Positions 51,306 to 61,787 of a DNA stretch of 64,000 bases are shown here, piece after piece; position 1 is the stretch's first letter, and each line of letters begins with the position of its first letter. The position numbers and the translations under genes were made by a program. The notes below the pieces were generated by a model. It was given only the letters and a program-made list of their open reading frames with translations. It made no database searches and was not told the origin of the DNA. The stretch is from positions 27,004,708-27,068,707 of the forward strand of contig CM064519.1 of the NCBI GenBank assembly GCA_032716605.1, read 5' to 3'. Source of the DNA: Paralithodes platypus. Lineage: Eukaryota; Arthropoda; Malacostraca; Decapoda; Lithodidae.

Positions 51306-51749
51306 AAGTTCCCATAACGTTTCATGATACACTGAGCAGACCTGCTTACATGTCCATCTTTATAGGTATATTTGATATATTTCTTTAATGAGAAACCCAT
51401 ATAAGATAGTCAGAGAGGCCTTCCAAGGTTTGCCAGTATACCATATTTGAACATACTGTATATCTAAGTTAGATCCTAGGCACGTATGCATTTTTTATGT
51501 GTCTTAAGGATCGTGATATCTAGCTACAACAGAAAAGTGTGTCATTCTAACAGTATTACGAGATATATTAGTTATTTTACCCAAATAGACTGTACTTGTA
51601 TAAATCCGTGCCAATGTTCGGTGAGTGTCTCGTAAACTGTCTGCAACTAACTCAGGTCCTCACCCTCTCCCTTATTGCCAACTGAACCCAGAGTTAAGAG
51701 TCCTCCAGTCAACACGGAGAACAAATTACCCGAGATATGTGACTCTTAC

Positions 51750-51750
51750 C

Positions 51751-51796
<46 letters not shown>

Positions 51797-51797
51797 T
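51750..51797. repeat. (TA)n then (GA)n microsatellite
   Basis: A TA tract of about 25 bp running into a GA tract of about 20 bp. Confidence 0.93.
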
Positions 51798-52072
51798 TAG
51801 AGTTAGATACATACAGTAATACAGATTAACAGACAGACGGATATAATTATACAGATCCATTAGTAGACAGATAAATCCACATACCGTTAAATAGATATAT
51901 ATCATATATTTACTTATTTCTTATATATTCATTTAGCATTTTTAATTCTTGACCATCCAGGATTCAGACACTGTAAATAGATTCTCTGATGGTGATACTG
52001 GAAACCTTATGTAAACCTATTCAATGTCAAACGCCAGAAATATCGAAACCATTTAAGGGGGGATGGTTCACT

Positions 52073-52262
52073 TTGAGTTCTGGAACTTTCTCCCAGAATC
52101 AGTCTTTCCCTCTTCCTGTGACTTAAATTGCTTCAAACTTCGTGGGTCCAGGCAATTTGGCTCGAACGTCCCTTGATTTTGGCCCTGTCACTCTTTCAAC
52201 TATGGGGGAAGCAATCGATACAGGCAGTTCTGCCTTTTGTCTCCCTCACTCACATAGGATTT
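52073..52262 (+). mobile_element. LINE 3' end fragment
   Basis: Matches the end of the LINE at 34990-35640: AGTTCTGGAACTTTCTCCCA, CAGTCTTTCCCTCTTCCT, then the 3' UTR GGCTCGAACGTCCCTTGATT and GCCTTTTGTCTCCCTCACTC. Confidence 0.78.
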
Positions 52263-52393
52263 TTTTTTTCCAGTACCACACTGGATATCGTGAATGCCTG
52301 TTGTATGGATCACTGGGTCAAACGAGAGACAATTCTAAACACTGGCCAAAACAGAGTTATTTTTATTTTAGTCATTATTATTAGATACGTACA

Positions 52394-52590
52394 TTTAAGG
52401 GATCTACTTCTCCCTCATGTTTAGCCCCATTAGCTTTGACATTTTAAGGCACCAGTTACTTTAGTTGGGTGATTATAAGACCTTACGTGTCATTTATGTG
52501 TCAATTGTACCCTGGGAAGCGATAGCGAGCCTGCAATTTAGGAGGAACTGGCCTTTGATCGGGAGATTTTTCTACCAAAAAATGAACCAA
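52394..52590 (-). mobile_element. TTAA-type short element (MITE family 1), truncated
   Basis: Starts TTAA-GGGATCTACTTC at 52394 and contains CTCATGTTTAGCCCCATTAG and AGCGATAGCGAGCCTGCAAT; it breaks off near 52590 without the second terminus. Confidence 0.72.
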
Positions 52591-53092
52591 TATTACTCGG
52601 TATACATGGGAATATATATAGGAATATTACTACTACTCTATTTTATAGGATTAAACAGTATATTACAATATAATTACTATAGGTAGCACCAACGAACTTG
52701 ACAGTAATCTTGACCCCTTAACTTCTTATAACTCAAAATGAATGAAAGCAATCGGGCTGACATTTCTATTATTTGGGAAGAGTCCACCAGGAAATAGATG
52801 TGGATATTTACAGCCAGTTTGCTCAAGGTCCTTTTTAGTTACGAGGAGATCAGGGGTCGAGATGTTTGTCAAGTTCGTTTGCGTTACCTATAATAACACA
52901 TAATGCTAGCAGATAGAGATGACACAGAGGTGATTTAGCTATCACAAGAATGTACAGATTCCCTTGCAACCAGACACAATAGTCATAAGTGCTTACATTC
53001 TTAATGAGCTTCTGTTTTTTTAATCAAAGACCCAAACCCACCCTTCTCAAGTCACGTTGTTTGTAATCTACCATGGCGACAGCCGATGTCAA
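52591..53092. other. Unassigned AT-rich stretch
   Basis: I see no repeat structure or coding motif. Confidence 0.4.
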
Positions 53093-53371
53093 TTTGCATG
53101 TAACACTGATTCACTTGGTGATTTGAAAGTGCTTCGTTTGAGTCTTAATTTGCATGTAACACTGATTCACTTGGTGATTTGAAAGTGCTTCGTTTGAGTC
53201 TTAATTGGCATGTAACACTGATTCACTTGGTGATTTGAAAGTGCTTCGTTTGAGTCTTAATTGGCATGTAACACTGATTCACTTGGTGATTTGAAAGTGC
53301 TTCGTTTGAGTCTTAATTGGCATGTAACACTGATTCACTTGGTGATTTGAAAGTGCTTCGTTTGAGTCTTA
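53093..53371. repeat. 56-bp tandem repeat, five units
   Basis: ACTGATTCACTTGGTGATTT recurs every 56 bp (53105, 53161, 53217 and onward), nearly identical, so recently expanded. Confidence 0.95.
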
Positions 53372-53581
53372 ATTTCTTATATAAACTATGGGAATATTCT
53401 TTCGTGTCCCTGCTTAATGTATATAATGGAGGGAATAAAATATATACAAGTACATATTGTCATTTATACAGCCAAAGCATGGTTGCGCAGTATAACAACA
53501 GTAACAACAACACATATAATACAATATGACAAACAATAAGTCATGGTATGGTAACGTTGATGGATGGTAATGGTTTTTATG

Positions 53582-53902
53582 GTCCCTTTTCTCTTTCATG
53601 TTTATAAGACGTTCAGCCCATTAGTTTAGCGATTTTAACATCTTTCACCCCATATAGTTGTCAATTTTAAGACCTTTCGTGCAATTAAGGTGTAGATTTT
53701 TCCTGGCGAGCGATAGCGAGCCTGAATTTTAAGAGGAACCGGCCTTCGGCCGGGAATTTTTTCTACCGAAAAATGTACAAATTTGTCTTGAAGGGGGATA
53801 TAGGGGGTGCCTTTCTAGGCTTAATGGAGGTCTAGCGAGGACACTAAGAAATATATGAATACATTAATTAATAGACCAAACAATTGGCTCATCTCCCCTT
53901 AA
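53582..53902 (-). mobile_element. TTAA-type short element (MITE family 1), copy
   Basis: Core GGCGAGCGATAGCGAGCCTG, AGAGGAACCGGCCTTCGGCC; ends CATCTCCCC-TTAA at 53899-53902. The outer left end is short. Confidence 0.82.
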
Positions 53903-53988
53903 CATGAATCCAAGACCAGGAATACCACATGACCTTTACATCTCCTGTGATGGCAGTCTTCTTCAGGGAATATCTACACAGAGGCATA

Positions 53989-54190
53989 CTACACACACAC
54001 ACATATATATACACACACACACAAATACACACACGTTCCTACTCATACATTCAAAGCACGTATAAACATTAAAAAAACACTTGTCAAAATCAACTCACAC
54101 TCTATATTTATACACATTCATATACACAAACACAACAAATGCACACACACACACACATACATATATACACACACACACACACACTGAACA
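53989..54190. repeat. (CA)n microsatellites
   Basis: CA tracts at 53991-54034 and 54140-54184 separated by AT-rich sequence. Confidence 0.9.
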
Positions 54191-54215
54191 AACAACCATT
54201 CGTCTTCGCCCCCAC

Positions 54216-54539
54216 CTATTTAGAGCACCCTGGACCCTTGTATCCATTCGGCCCCATTCAGCCTACTGTTTTAAGACGTTTACCCCCATTCAGGTACCGC
54301 TCGCCAAGCATATATATATTTTTGTTTTGACAGCAAGCTAAATTTGTACATTTTTCGGTAGAAAAATTTCTCCGGCGAAGCCGGATTTCTCCATACAATG
54401 CTGGCTCGCTATTGCTCGCCTGGGAGAAATCGACACCTGGATGGGGATATACGCCTTTAAACAGTTGGATGAATGGATACAAGCCAGAGAAAGAGAGGAA
54501 AGGAGAGAAAGAGAAAACAAAGCAGGTGACCCCCCTTAA
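54216..54539 (+). mobile_element. TTAA-type element, palindromic variant, interrupted
   Basis: Ends GCAGGTGACCCCCC-TTAA at 54536-54539 and carries CGGCCCCATTCAGCCTACTG as in 58032-58260, but also the family-1 core CATTTTTCGGTAGAAAAATT. The left terminus is not clear. Confidence 0.65.
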
Positions 54540-54910
54540 CCCTTTATCTCCGTCTCCCTACGCTCTGTCTGCACGAGAATAATAATTAACCCACCTATAG
54601 TCCATTTATTATAGGTGGGGCAAACATTTAAGACCTTTCGCCCCATTTCTTTGTCAATATTAAGACTTTTCGTTTCATTTAGGTGTCGACTTTTTCCTGC
54701 CTACCCCTAACCTCTGTAACTGATATAGGGCTGGAGAAAATGGGCCATACATTTCCACACCTATTCTCTGGCTGACTCTTCCCAAACGGGTTATACATTT
54801 CCACACCTACTCTCTGGCTGACTCTTCCCAAATGGTAGAAATATTAGCTCGATTGCTCGTTTTCAAATTATAGAGGATAAGGGTCAAGAGTTTTGGCCAA
54901 ATAATAATGA

Positions 54911-55226
54911 ATAGACTATAGATGAGTAGCTCGTATAGGGAAGGTGTGGTGGAGTGGTGTTGCTTCTGGACATGCTGGGGGGATGGTTAATAGACTATAG
55001 ATGAGTAGCTCGTATAGGGAAGGTGTGGTGGAGTGGTGTTGCTTCTGGACATGCTGGGGGGATGGTTAATAGACTATAGATGAGTAGCTCGTATAGGGAA
55101 GGTGTGGTGGAGTGGTGATGCTTCTGGACATGCTGGGGGGATGGTTAATAGACTATAGATGAGTAGTTCGTATAGGGAAGGTGTGGTGGAGTGGTGTTGC
55201 TTCTGGACATGCTGGGGGGATGTTTA
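54911..55226. repeat. 79-bp tandem repeat, four units
   Basis: ATAGACTATAGATGAGTAGC starts at 54911, 54990, 55069 and 55148, almost identical. Confidence 0.95.
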
Positions 55227-55231
55227 ATTTT

Positions 55232-55577
55232 TCTGGTCCCTCATGTTTAGCCATTTTAGTTTTGAAATTTTAAGATGTTCGGCCCATTTGTTTGGCGATT
55301 TTAAGACCTTTCGCCCCATTTCTTTGGCAATATTAAGACTGTTCGTGTCATTTAGGTGTCGAATTTTTCCTGGCGAGCATCAGCGAGCCTGTAATTTAAG
55401 AGGAACCGGCCTTCGGCGGGGACATATTTCTATGCAAAATGTACATATTTATCTTGAAGGAGGGTCTTGGGCCGATGTTTTTTTTTTAGATTGATGGAGG
55501 TCTAGGGAGGAAACTAGAAATATCATAAAAAATACATACATAAGCAAACAAATACGCCCATCCCCTTTAAAATACGC
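55232..55577 (-). mobile_element. TTAA-type short element (MITE family 1), copy
   Basis: Core CCCTCATGTTTAGCCATTTT, CCTGGCGAGCATCAGCGAGC, AACCGGCCTTCGGCGGGGAC; its right end merges into the 20-bp repeat at 55553-55635, which starts from the element's own CCCATCCCC-TTAA-like end. Confidence 0.78.
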
Positions 55578-55635
55578 CCATCCCCCTTAAAATACGCCCA
55601 TCCCCCTTAAAATACGCCCATCCCCCTTAAAATCC
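55553..55635. repeat. 20-bp tandem repeat, four units
   Basis: AAATACGCCCATCCCCCTTA repeated four times; apparently an expansion of the terminal sequence of the adjacent TTAA-type element. Confidence 0.9.
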
Positions 55636-55838
55636 TGGGGTCAAATTTCCGATGTGTCAATGGGAAAATGTTATTGGGAGGGAATTTGTGCAGTACTTGG
55701 ATTCAGTTCATTACCACAAAACCTACCGGACACGTCATTAAAAAAAAAACTCGCTGTTTCCAATAATTAACATTCTATGATTTGTTTCCAGTTTCAAAAT
55801 ATGCAAACGGGGAGCAGTGTCTAGTGAGTGACTTGTGT

Positions 55839-55841
<3 letters not shown>

Positions 55842-55912
<71 letters not shown>
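55842..55912. repeat. (GA)n microsatellite
   Basis: An uninterrupted GA tract of about 70 bp. Confidence 0.95.
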
Positions 55913-55913
<1 letters not shown>

Positions 55914-56345
55914 TGAATGTGACTAGGAATAGGGAGGTGAGCATGGAAGTTAAGAAGTCACTACATGATTTCGCGGTGATGCTGAAGTGAAGGAGTGAAG
56001 CATGGACGCTGTTGGAGAGACATCAATCATAAATGAAAGGAGTCAAACTTAGTTATTTGAGAGGTGCAGTGGTGTCACATGGAGAGAGAGACAGACAGCA
56101 TTTGAGAAAGTGTGAGAACGATGTGGTGTAGATATGGATGTGCTGGAGAATGTGAAGAGCGTATGGAGAGTGAGATAATTATAAATAAGAGTGTATGAGA
56201 GTGAGATGCACGGGCAGAGAGGGAGAGGTAGACCGAGAATGGAAGGATGGAGTTGAAAGGTATAGGAGTGAAAGTGGTGTGAGGCGGGAAGAGGGGCGCC
56301 AGCTGCTGGACAACAAAACTGCATGGAGTCGATTTATTTGTGGCC
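55913..56345 (+). pseudogene. LINE RT C-terminal relic
   Basis: Shifting plus-strand frames give SEAWTLLERHQS, then MKGVKLSYLRGA, then RCGVDMDVLENV, then GQRGRGRPRMEGW and RREEGRQLLDNKTAWSRF. This is the same order as the C-terminus of the LINE at 36797-38083 (EMSCLRSMCG, RRRVG, GRPPLRW, NRNEW). Many stops are present. Confidence 0.65.
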
Positions 56346-56390
56346 ACGTCCTTAGGGATTAATACTGGTAACGATCGCAATATTGGTGAT

Positions 56391-56573
56391 TTTTGTTTTT
56401 GCCAGACTCCGTAATTCCCGAGAAGGGATGGCCATGAAGATTAGGTGTTTGTCACGAATGTTTAGGTCAAGTTGCCCTGGGCTTGACATCTACCAATAAC
56501 ATTTTCACAGTGAGGATTCGATCCGCCGACCCTTTGATCAGCAGCCTAGGCTCTACTGACTATGCCACGGCTC
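56391..56573 (-). mobile_element. tRNA-derived SINE with 14-bp target duplication
   Basis: Flanked by GCAATATTGGTGAT (56377-56390) and GCAATATTGATGAT (56574-56587), one mismatch. The minus strand starts GAGCCGTGGCATAGTCAGTAG (A box) with B box GGATCGAATCC, a ~100-bp body and an A-rich end (TTTTGTTTTT on plus). The body differs from that of the SINE family at 31466, so it is a second family. Confidence 0.85.
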
Positions 56574-56901
56574 GCAATATTGATGATCTGCTGACGAATA
56601 TTATATTGATTGTGAAGACAATTGTGGTGATGATAATGATGATTATGAACAAATTAATGATGAAACGCAAGCCTTCTATTCTGGCCAGGTCTGTAATTTA
56701 GGCATATATTTACCCACACAAAAATACAAACACAAAATATGCACATATCGTAATAAAAACAATAGATACAATATGCCTGGCTGAGCCTTTCAAGAGTGTA
56801 CCACTCTGAAAAAAGCATTGTATTGTACAGTAGTCTTTGTTCGTAAGCCGCTTTTCAAGAGTATCAGAACGGAGGTTGAAGTGGAGATTTTTTCAAAACT
56901 A

Positions 56902-57271
56902 TTAAGGGGAGATGGGTCGTTTTTCTAGATACCCTTCTCCCTCATGTTTAGCCCCATTAGTTTTCAGATTTTAAGACGTTCGGCGCATTAGTTTGGCGAT
57001 TTAAACACCTTTCGACCCATTTCGTTGTCAATTTTACGACCTTTCGTGCCATTTAGGTGTCGATTTTTCCTGGCGAGTGATAGCAAGCCTGTAATTTCAA
57101 GAGGAACCCACCTTCAGCCGGAATATTATTTTAACGAAAAATGTACACATTTATCTTGAAGATGGGTCTAGGGGGTGTTTTTCTAAGCTTGATGAAGGTC
57201 TAGCGAGGAAACTAAAAAAATAAATGAATACATAAATTAATAGACCAAACAAACAGCCACTAGCCCCTTAA
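56902..57271 (-). mobile_element. TTAA-type short element (MITE family 1), both ends present
   Basis: TTAA-GGGGAGATGGGTCG at 56902 to AGCCCC-TTAA at 57268-57271, about 370 bp. It shares its right TTAA with the next copy, which is in the opposite orientation. Confidence 0.87.
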
Positions 57272-57603
57272 GGGGAGGTTTTTAGTGTGTTTACTAGACT
57301 TCCATCAAGCTTGAAATTACACTCCCTTGACCCCCTTTCAAGATAAATTTGTACATTTTTCGGTAGAAAAATGTCCCGGCCGAAGGCCGATTCCACTTAA
57401 ATTACAGGCTCGCTACGCTCGCCAGGAAAAAATCGACACCTAAATGGCACTAAAGGTCTTAAAAGTGACATATATGGGGTGAAAGATCTTAAAATCGCCA
57501 AACTAATGGGGCGAACGTCTTCAAATCTCAAAAGCAATGGGACTAAACATGAGGGAGAAAGGGGTCCAGAAAAAAATCCCTCAAGTGGAAATCTCCCCTG
57601 AAG
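57268..57603 (+). mobile_element. TTAA-type short element (MITE family 1), head-to-head copy
   Basis: TTAA-GGGGAGGTTTTTAGTGTG at 57268 to ATCTCCCC-TGAA (degenerate TTAA) near 57603. It is close to 61788-62123 over its whole length. Confidence 0.87.
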
Positions 57604-57699
57604 CGCTTTATCATTTGTAGTGTTCTTTGGATTTATTATTGGGACGTGCTTATAAATGTGCAGATATACAAACACACAATTGAACACATTCACACAAAC

Positions 57700-58010
57700 A
57701 TACACACATATGCATTAGCGTTCACACATAAATACAGAGAAATGTACACATGCAAATATATGCATCCGCTATATACACATACAGTATGTGTACCTTGTAA
57801 TAAATAAACGCACACGAGCACACACACATCAACAAACCTACACACACTCACACACACACACACATACACACATAACTTGCCGTCTCGCTCGCGCAGAACA
57901 ATAATCGACACCTAATTGGGATGAAATGTCATATTATCGCCAAGGTAATGAAGTGAATCGTCTTATAATTTCTACACTAATGGAGTGAACAATGAGAGAT
58001 TCCAAAAAGA
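57700..58010. other. CA-rich sequence and a piece of MITE family 1
   Basis: CA-rich tract with ACACACA runs at 57800-57870, then ATCGACACCTAATTGGGATG and a diverged family-1 interior to about 58005. Confidence 0.6.
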
Positions 58011-58031
58011 CCCCCCACGAATCGGATAGGG

Positions 58032-58260
58032 TTAAGGGGGGTGACCTGCTTTCTTCTCTGTCTTGGTTATATCGGTTCGGTCCCATTCAGCCTACTGTTT
58101 TAAGACAAAATATCCTAAATATCCAAAATATTGTGGCTCGCTATCGCTCGCCAGGTATAAATCGACACCTGGATGAGGATAAACGTCTTAAAACAGTAGG
58201 CTGAATGGGGCCGAATGGATACAAACCAGAGAGAGGAAAAGAACAGGTCACCCCCCTTAA
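58032..58260. mobile_element. Palindromic TTAA-flanked element (MITE family 3)
   Basis: TTAA-GGGGGGTGACCTG at the left (58032) and CAGGTCACCCCCC-TTAA at the right (58260). The arms continue as a long inverted repeat, for example CCCATTCAGCCTACTGTTTT near 58082 against AAAACAGTAGGCTGAATGGG near 58191. The whole 229 bp can fold into one hairpin. Confidence 0.87.
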
Positions 58261-58439
58261 GTAAAGCCAACTGCGCACTATACACCATACACTTATTTTT
58301 GTTCTTGTTAATATTTTGAGCATCGGGTTGGAATTCTCTATCGCCAATATATTTAGCTACTTATACACAGAACTTCTATTTGGTGCCGGCGTGGAGCAGG
58401 GTTAGCGTTCTCAACTATTATGCAGGAGTGTAGGGATCA

Positions 58440-59608
58440 AAGCCTTCGACAAAGTCCCGCACCAGAGACTTTTAGCAAAATTAGACTATTATGGCATCCG
58501 AGGACCACTTCTTCACTGGCTTAAGACTTTCCTAACTAATCATGAGCAACTGTTGTTCTCGAGGGCTGTCATTCTTCTTCTGTATCTGTAACTTCTGGGG
58601 TCCCACAGGGCACCGTCTTGGGCCCCCTACTTTTCCTTTCATATGTTAATGACCTTCCACTATCTCTTACTTCTACTACTAGACTTTTTGCAGACGATAG
58701 CTTAGTTTATCGACCAATTATCAATAGGGACAATTGCCTCCGACTACAAGACGACTTAACTGCGCTTGAACAGTGGGCAGCCAAGTGGCAGATGACATTC
58801 AGACCTGACAAGTGCCACCATATTTGCTTCACCCGTTCCAATAAAACCATCCCATTCCCTTACAAACTTCACAATATCCCATTAGATACCGTTCCCTCCC
58901 ACAAGTATTTGGGGGTCCACATCTCAGCGAACATGAGGTGGACCACACACACGAGCAGCACCAGGGCAAAGGCTAATAGGGCCCTGGGCTTCCATGGCAG
59001 GAATCTCACAGAGTGTAACGCAAACATAAAAATTCAAGCTTTCAAATCATTAGTTCGCCCACACTTAGAATACTGCGACACCGTCTGGGATCCACACACT
59101 CACAATAATATCAATAAATTAGAGGCCATACAAAACAAAGCTGCAAGATGGATCAGACGTGATTACAGACATACTACATCAGTCACTTTGCTCAAACAAG
59201 ACATTAAACTAGACCCCCTTGTAACAAGAAGATAATTACACAGACAACACATGTTATACAGAATCACAAACAATCTAGTGGACATAGACACAAATACATA
59301 TTTACACCCTACAAACATACGATTTACGAGACGCAGCCTCAACTTTTTTTAAGACCACACATATCAAGCAAGCACGGACATATTCAGACATTCATTTTTT
59401 TCCCGCAGCATCCAAGAGTGGAATCACCCCCTATTTCACATAGTTAATAGCCCCACTCTTGATTCCTTTAGAAATAGGATCACTAATCATTATATCCCTA
59501 ATCCTTGACCCGATCCTATCCCTTGCTCCTAGTTCCCTTGCACAAGCCCCGCATATCATGCTGCCCGAGAGCAGCCCTCTGCGGGTACCCCTGACAAGAC
59601 AAGACAAG
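58440..59608 (+). pseudogene. Jockey/CR1-like LINE 3' half with (GACAA)n tail
   Basis: It begins with AFDKVPHQRLLAKLDYYG (motif A). A frameshift near 58560 precedes SGVPQGTVLGPLLFLSYVND and LFADDSLVY (catalytic box), then HKYLGVHISANMRW, RALGFHGRNL and RPHLEYCDTVWDPHT, then IQNKAARWI. In-frame TAA codons at 59233 and about 59350 interrupt the C-terminus, which ends IVNSPTLDSFRNRI. The 3' UTR finishes in TGACAAGACAAGACAAGAA at 59589-59608, a short-repeat 3' end. Confidence 0.87.
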
Positions 59609-59936
59609 AAATCACCATCGGATGTGCTTAGTTTCACTCATAGTCATAATCACCAACCTCTCTCTGGAGTGGCGGACATCAGAGGTGCAGTACACCAGTG
59701 TCGCATTTAAATGCTTTGACCTGTTCAGCATGATGCCACTGATTACGTTGGCTACAGACAACTTCCCAAACCCTAGTATACTCCAACAGTATAGTAACAT
59801 TCAACATGCACATCACACACGGCACACAATAAACTATACTCTGTTTCTTTTCAACTGACGAACAAGTGAATCCCTTGGCAGCTAATATGTCGATACTTAA
59901 TGGAAAAATATGAAGCTACTATGTCTGTGCATCATA
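59609..59936. other. Unassigned stretch
   Basis: No coding motif. CTGTTTCTTTTCAACTGAC near 59839 is repeated in reverse complement near 60453. Without the retroposed insertion between them, this would be an inverted-repeat-bounded unit of about 210 bp. Confidence 0.5.
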
Positions 59937-59950
59937 TTAAGACCAAGGTT

Positions 59951-60361
59951 GTTGTTGTTGTTGTTGTTGCCCAAGCTGCCTGGCCGAAAAGCCCCAAGGC
60001 CCTGAGCAAGGCCAAGGCCATAACCGAGCGCCCCCCTAGAACCCTCCCTGCTAACCACAATAAAGCCTGGGTGACCGAAGCCACTCCATGGCGGGGAGCC
60101 GAGGAGGGTGCGGAAACGCCCGGGATACCAAAGCCCCACCCAGGGCCCTGTGCCCCTCAGCAATTATGAAGAGAAAGTTGAGGGGCAAAGGAAAAATGTG
60201 ACGCTTTGGCTTCCAATCTTGGTAGATTGGGAGGTCAATCCACGGAAGAGACGCCGTCACTTGAGATCTAGAAAATATATAAGTAAAAGGAACAGTCAGA
60301 GTAAGCTATGGGTATGGCAGAGATCGCTCAGTTCTCACTCTGATAGACCAGCCCATCACCC
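59951..60361 (-). mobile_element. Retroposed sequence with (GTT)n end and 14-bp target duplication
   Basis: TTAAGACCAAGGTT at 59937-59950 is repeated exactly at 60362-60375. The insert begins with (GTT)n, i.e. an (AAC)n tail on the minus strand, and continues ~390 bp of GC-rich sequence without clear RT motifs. It is a target-primed insertion of a short SINE or a heavily 5'-truncated LINE. Confidence 0.82.
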
Positions 60362-60375
60362 TTAAGACCAAGGTT

Positions 60376-60839
60376 ATACTGTATAATTAGCACCATATTT
60401 CACTACAGAATCTTCAAAATAACTGAGAAATCTTGATGGGAACGTTGCAATTTACCGTCAGTTGAAAAGAAACAGACATATAGCCACCTCGCCAAGGTGG
60501 AATATGTCTGTTGCGTAAAAAACAATAATGAAATATACATACGTCATTAATCCTCCCCCAATCCTTAGCCAATTTAGAGCTCCGCCTTTGATGAATTCGA
60601 GTTTATTGTAGCATTATGCCTCGCCCTCTTCCCGTGATCCGGCCATTACATCCGCTCGGCCAAGCATCAATGAGGGTAATTAGATATTCAACAGATATAT
60701 CGCCAGCCCGGGCCAGTCATCAACGGCTCAATATCAACCTGTGTAAAGTGCGTCCATTAGCGGGTTATCAGTGGAGACCCTGTAGTATATAGACCAATGG
60801 ACAAAGGCCCTGTAGTATATAGACCAATAGACAACTAGG
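60376..60839. other. Non-repetitive stretch
   Basis: Contains a small hairpin at about 60471-60510 (CCACC/GGTGG core with CAGACATA/TATGTCTG arms) and two copies of CCCTGTAGTATATAGACCAA at 60779 and 60808. The interval 60540-60770 is not similar to any other part of the window. Confidence 0.5.
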
Positions 60840-60955
60840 GGATTTTAAGGTGGAAGGGTTTATATTTTGATCGATTATTTCATACATTTATTATTATTAT
60901 TTTTTTTTTAATTTCCTACCTATGCCTCCATCAAACTTAAAAAAAACATCCGTGT
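60840..60955 (+). mobile_element. MITE family 1, 5' fragment
   Basis: AAGGGTTTATATTTTGATCG, TTTCCTACCTATGCCTCCAT and CAAACTTAAAAAAAACATCC match the first third of the copies at 45072 and 46853; the rest is missing. Confidence 0.65.
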
Positions 60956-61137
60956 ACTAAAGTGTCGACTCTCCGTGTACTAAGGGAGGTGTAGGTGTAG
61001 TTATAAGCGGCTTACCGGTAATGTAGGTCTGGGGGCTGATGGCGCTGATGACCCCTGATGGTCTAATCCTAATGTGCTGTACCATAACCCCTCACATTGG
61101 GGAGAGAGAGAGAGAGAGTGATAGAGTGTGTGTGTTA

Positions 61138-61348
61138 AGCCGGTATCACACAAGAGCTTTTATAGTCAACATTCGATGATCAAAAAATGTCTGGCAACAT
61201 TTCTGGAATATTCTGCACTGGTATCGGAGGCTAGACTGATGGTAGATGAATTTAGGTGACCGAAATATATTAAATGTTGACCTCATAAGCTGCCAGATCA
61301 GTGCTCAGGATAAATGTTGAGGGAAAAAGCGCTCGTGTGATACCGGCT
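61138..61348. mobile_element. TTA-flanked inverted-repeat element (MITE family 2), best copy
   Basis: TTA (61135-61137), then AGCCGGTATCACACAAGAGC ... GCGCTCGTGTGATACCGGCT, then TTA (61349-61351). Terminal inverted repeats are about 20 bp. The 3-bp TWA-type duplication suggests a PIF/Harbinger-like origin. Since flanks can also be read as TTAA, this is inference. Confidence 0.85.
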
Positions 61349-61380
61349 TTATGGTTTATTCAGAGCTTTAGATTCCAAAA

Positions 61381-61754
61381 CATTGTTGCAGCATGAACTA
61401 CATAACATCATTGTTGCAGCATGAACTACATAACATCATTGTTGCAGCATGAACTACATAACATCATTGTTGCAGCATGAACTACATAACATCATTGTTG
61501 CAGCATGAACTACATAACATCATTGTTGCAGCATGAACTACATAACATCATTGTTGCAGCATGAACTACATAACATCATTGTTGCAGCATGAACTACATA
61601 ACATCATTGTTGCAGCATGAACTACATAACATCATTGTTGCAGCATGAACTACATAACATCATTGTTGCAGCATGAACTACATAACATCATTGTTGCAGC
61701 ATGAACTACATAACATCATTGTTGCAGCATGAACTACATAACATCATTGTAATG
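61381..61754. repeat. 28-bp tandem repeat, ~13 identical units
   Basis: CATTGTTGCAGCATGAACTA followed by CATAACAT, repeated without visible variation, so very recently expanded. Confidence 0.97.
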
Positions 61755-61787
61755 GTTATTCAATCACATGAAGCAAAAACGAGTGCT

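Noticed and set aside
58385..58440. tRNA-like SINE head just before the LINE RT relic
   Set aside because: GTGGAGCAGGGTTAGCG resembles an A box, but the B-box position (GGATCAAAGCC) is too degenerate to call.
59900..60365. Small Ala/Pro/Lys-rich frames
   Set aside because: Lie within the retroposed GC-rich insert with a 14-bp duplication; (GTT)n reads as poly-Val, and there is no domain.
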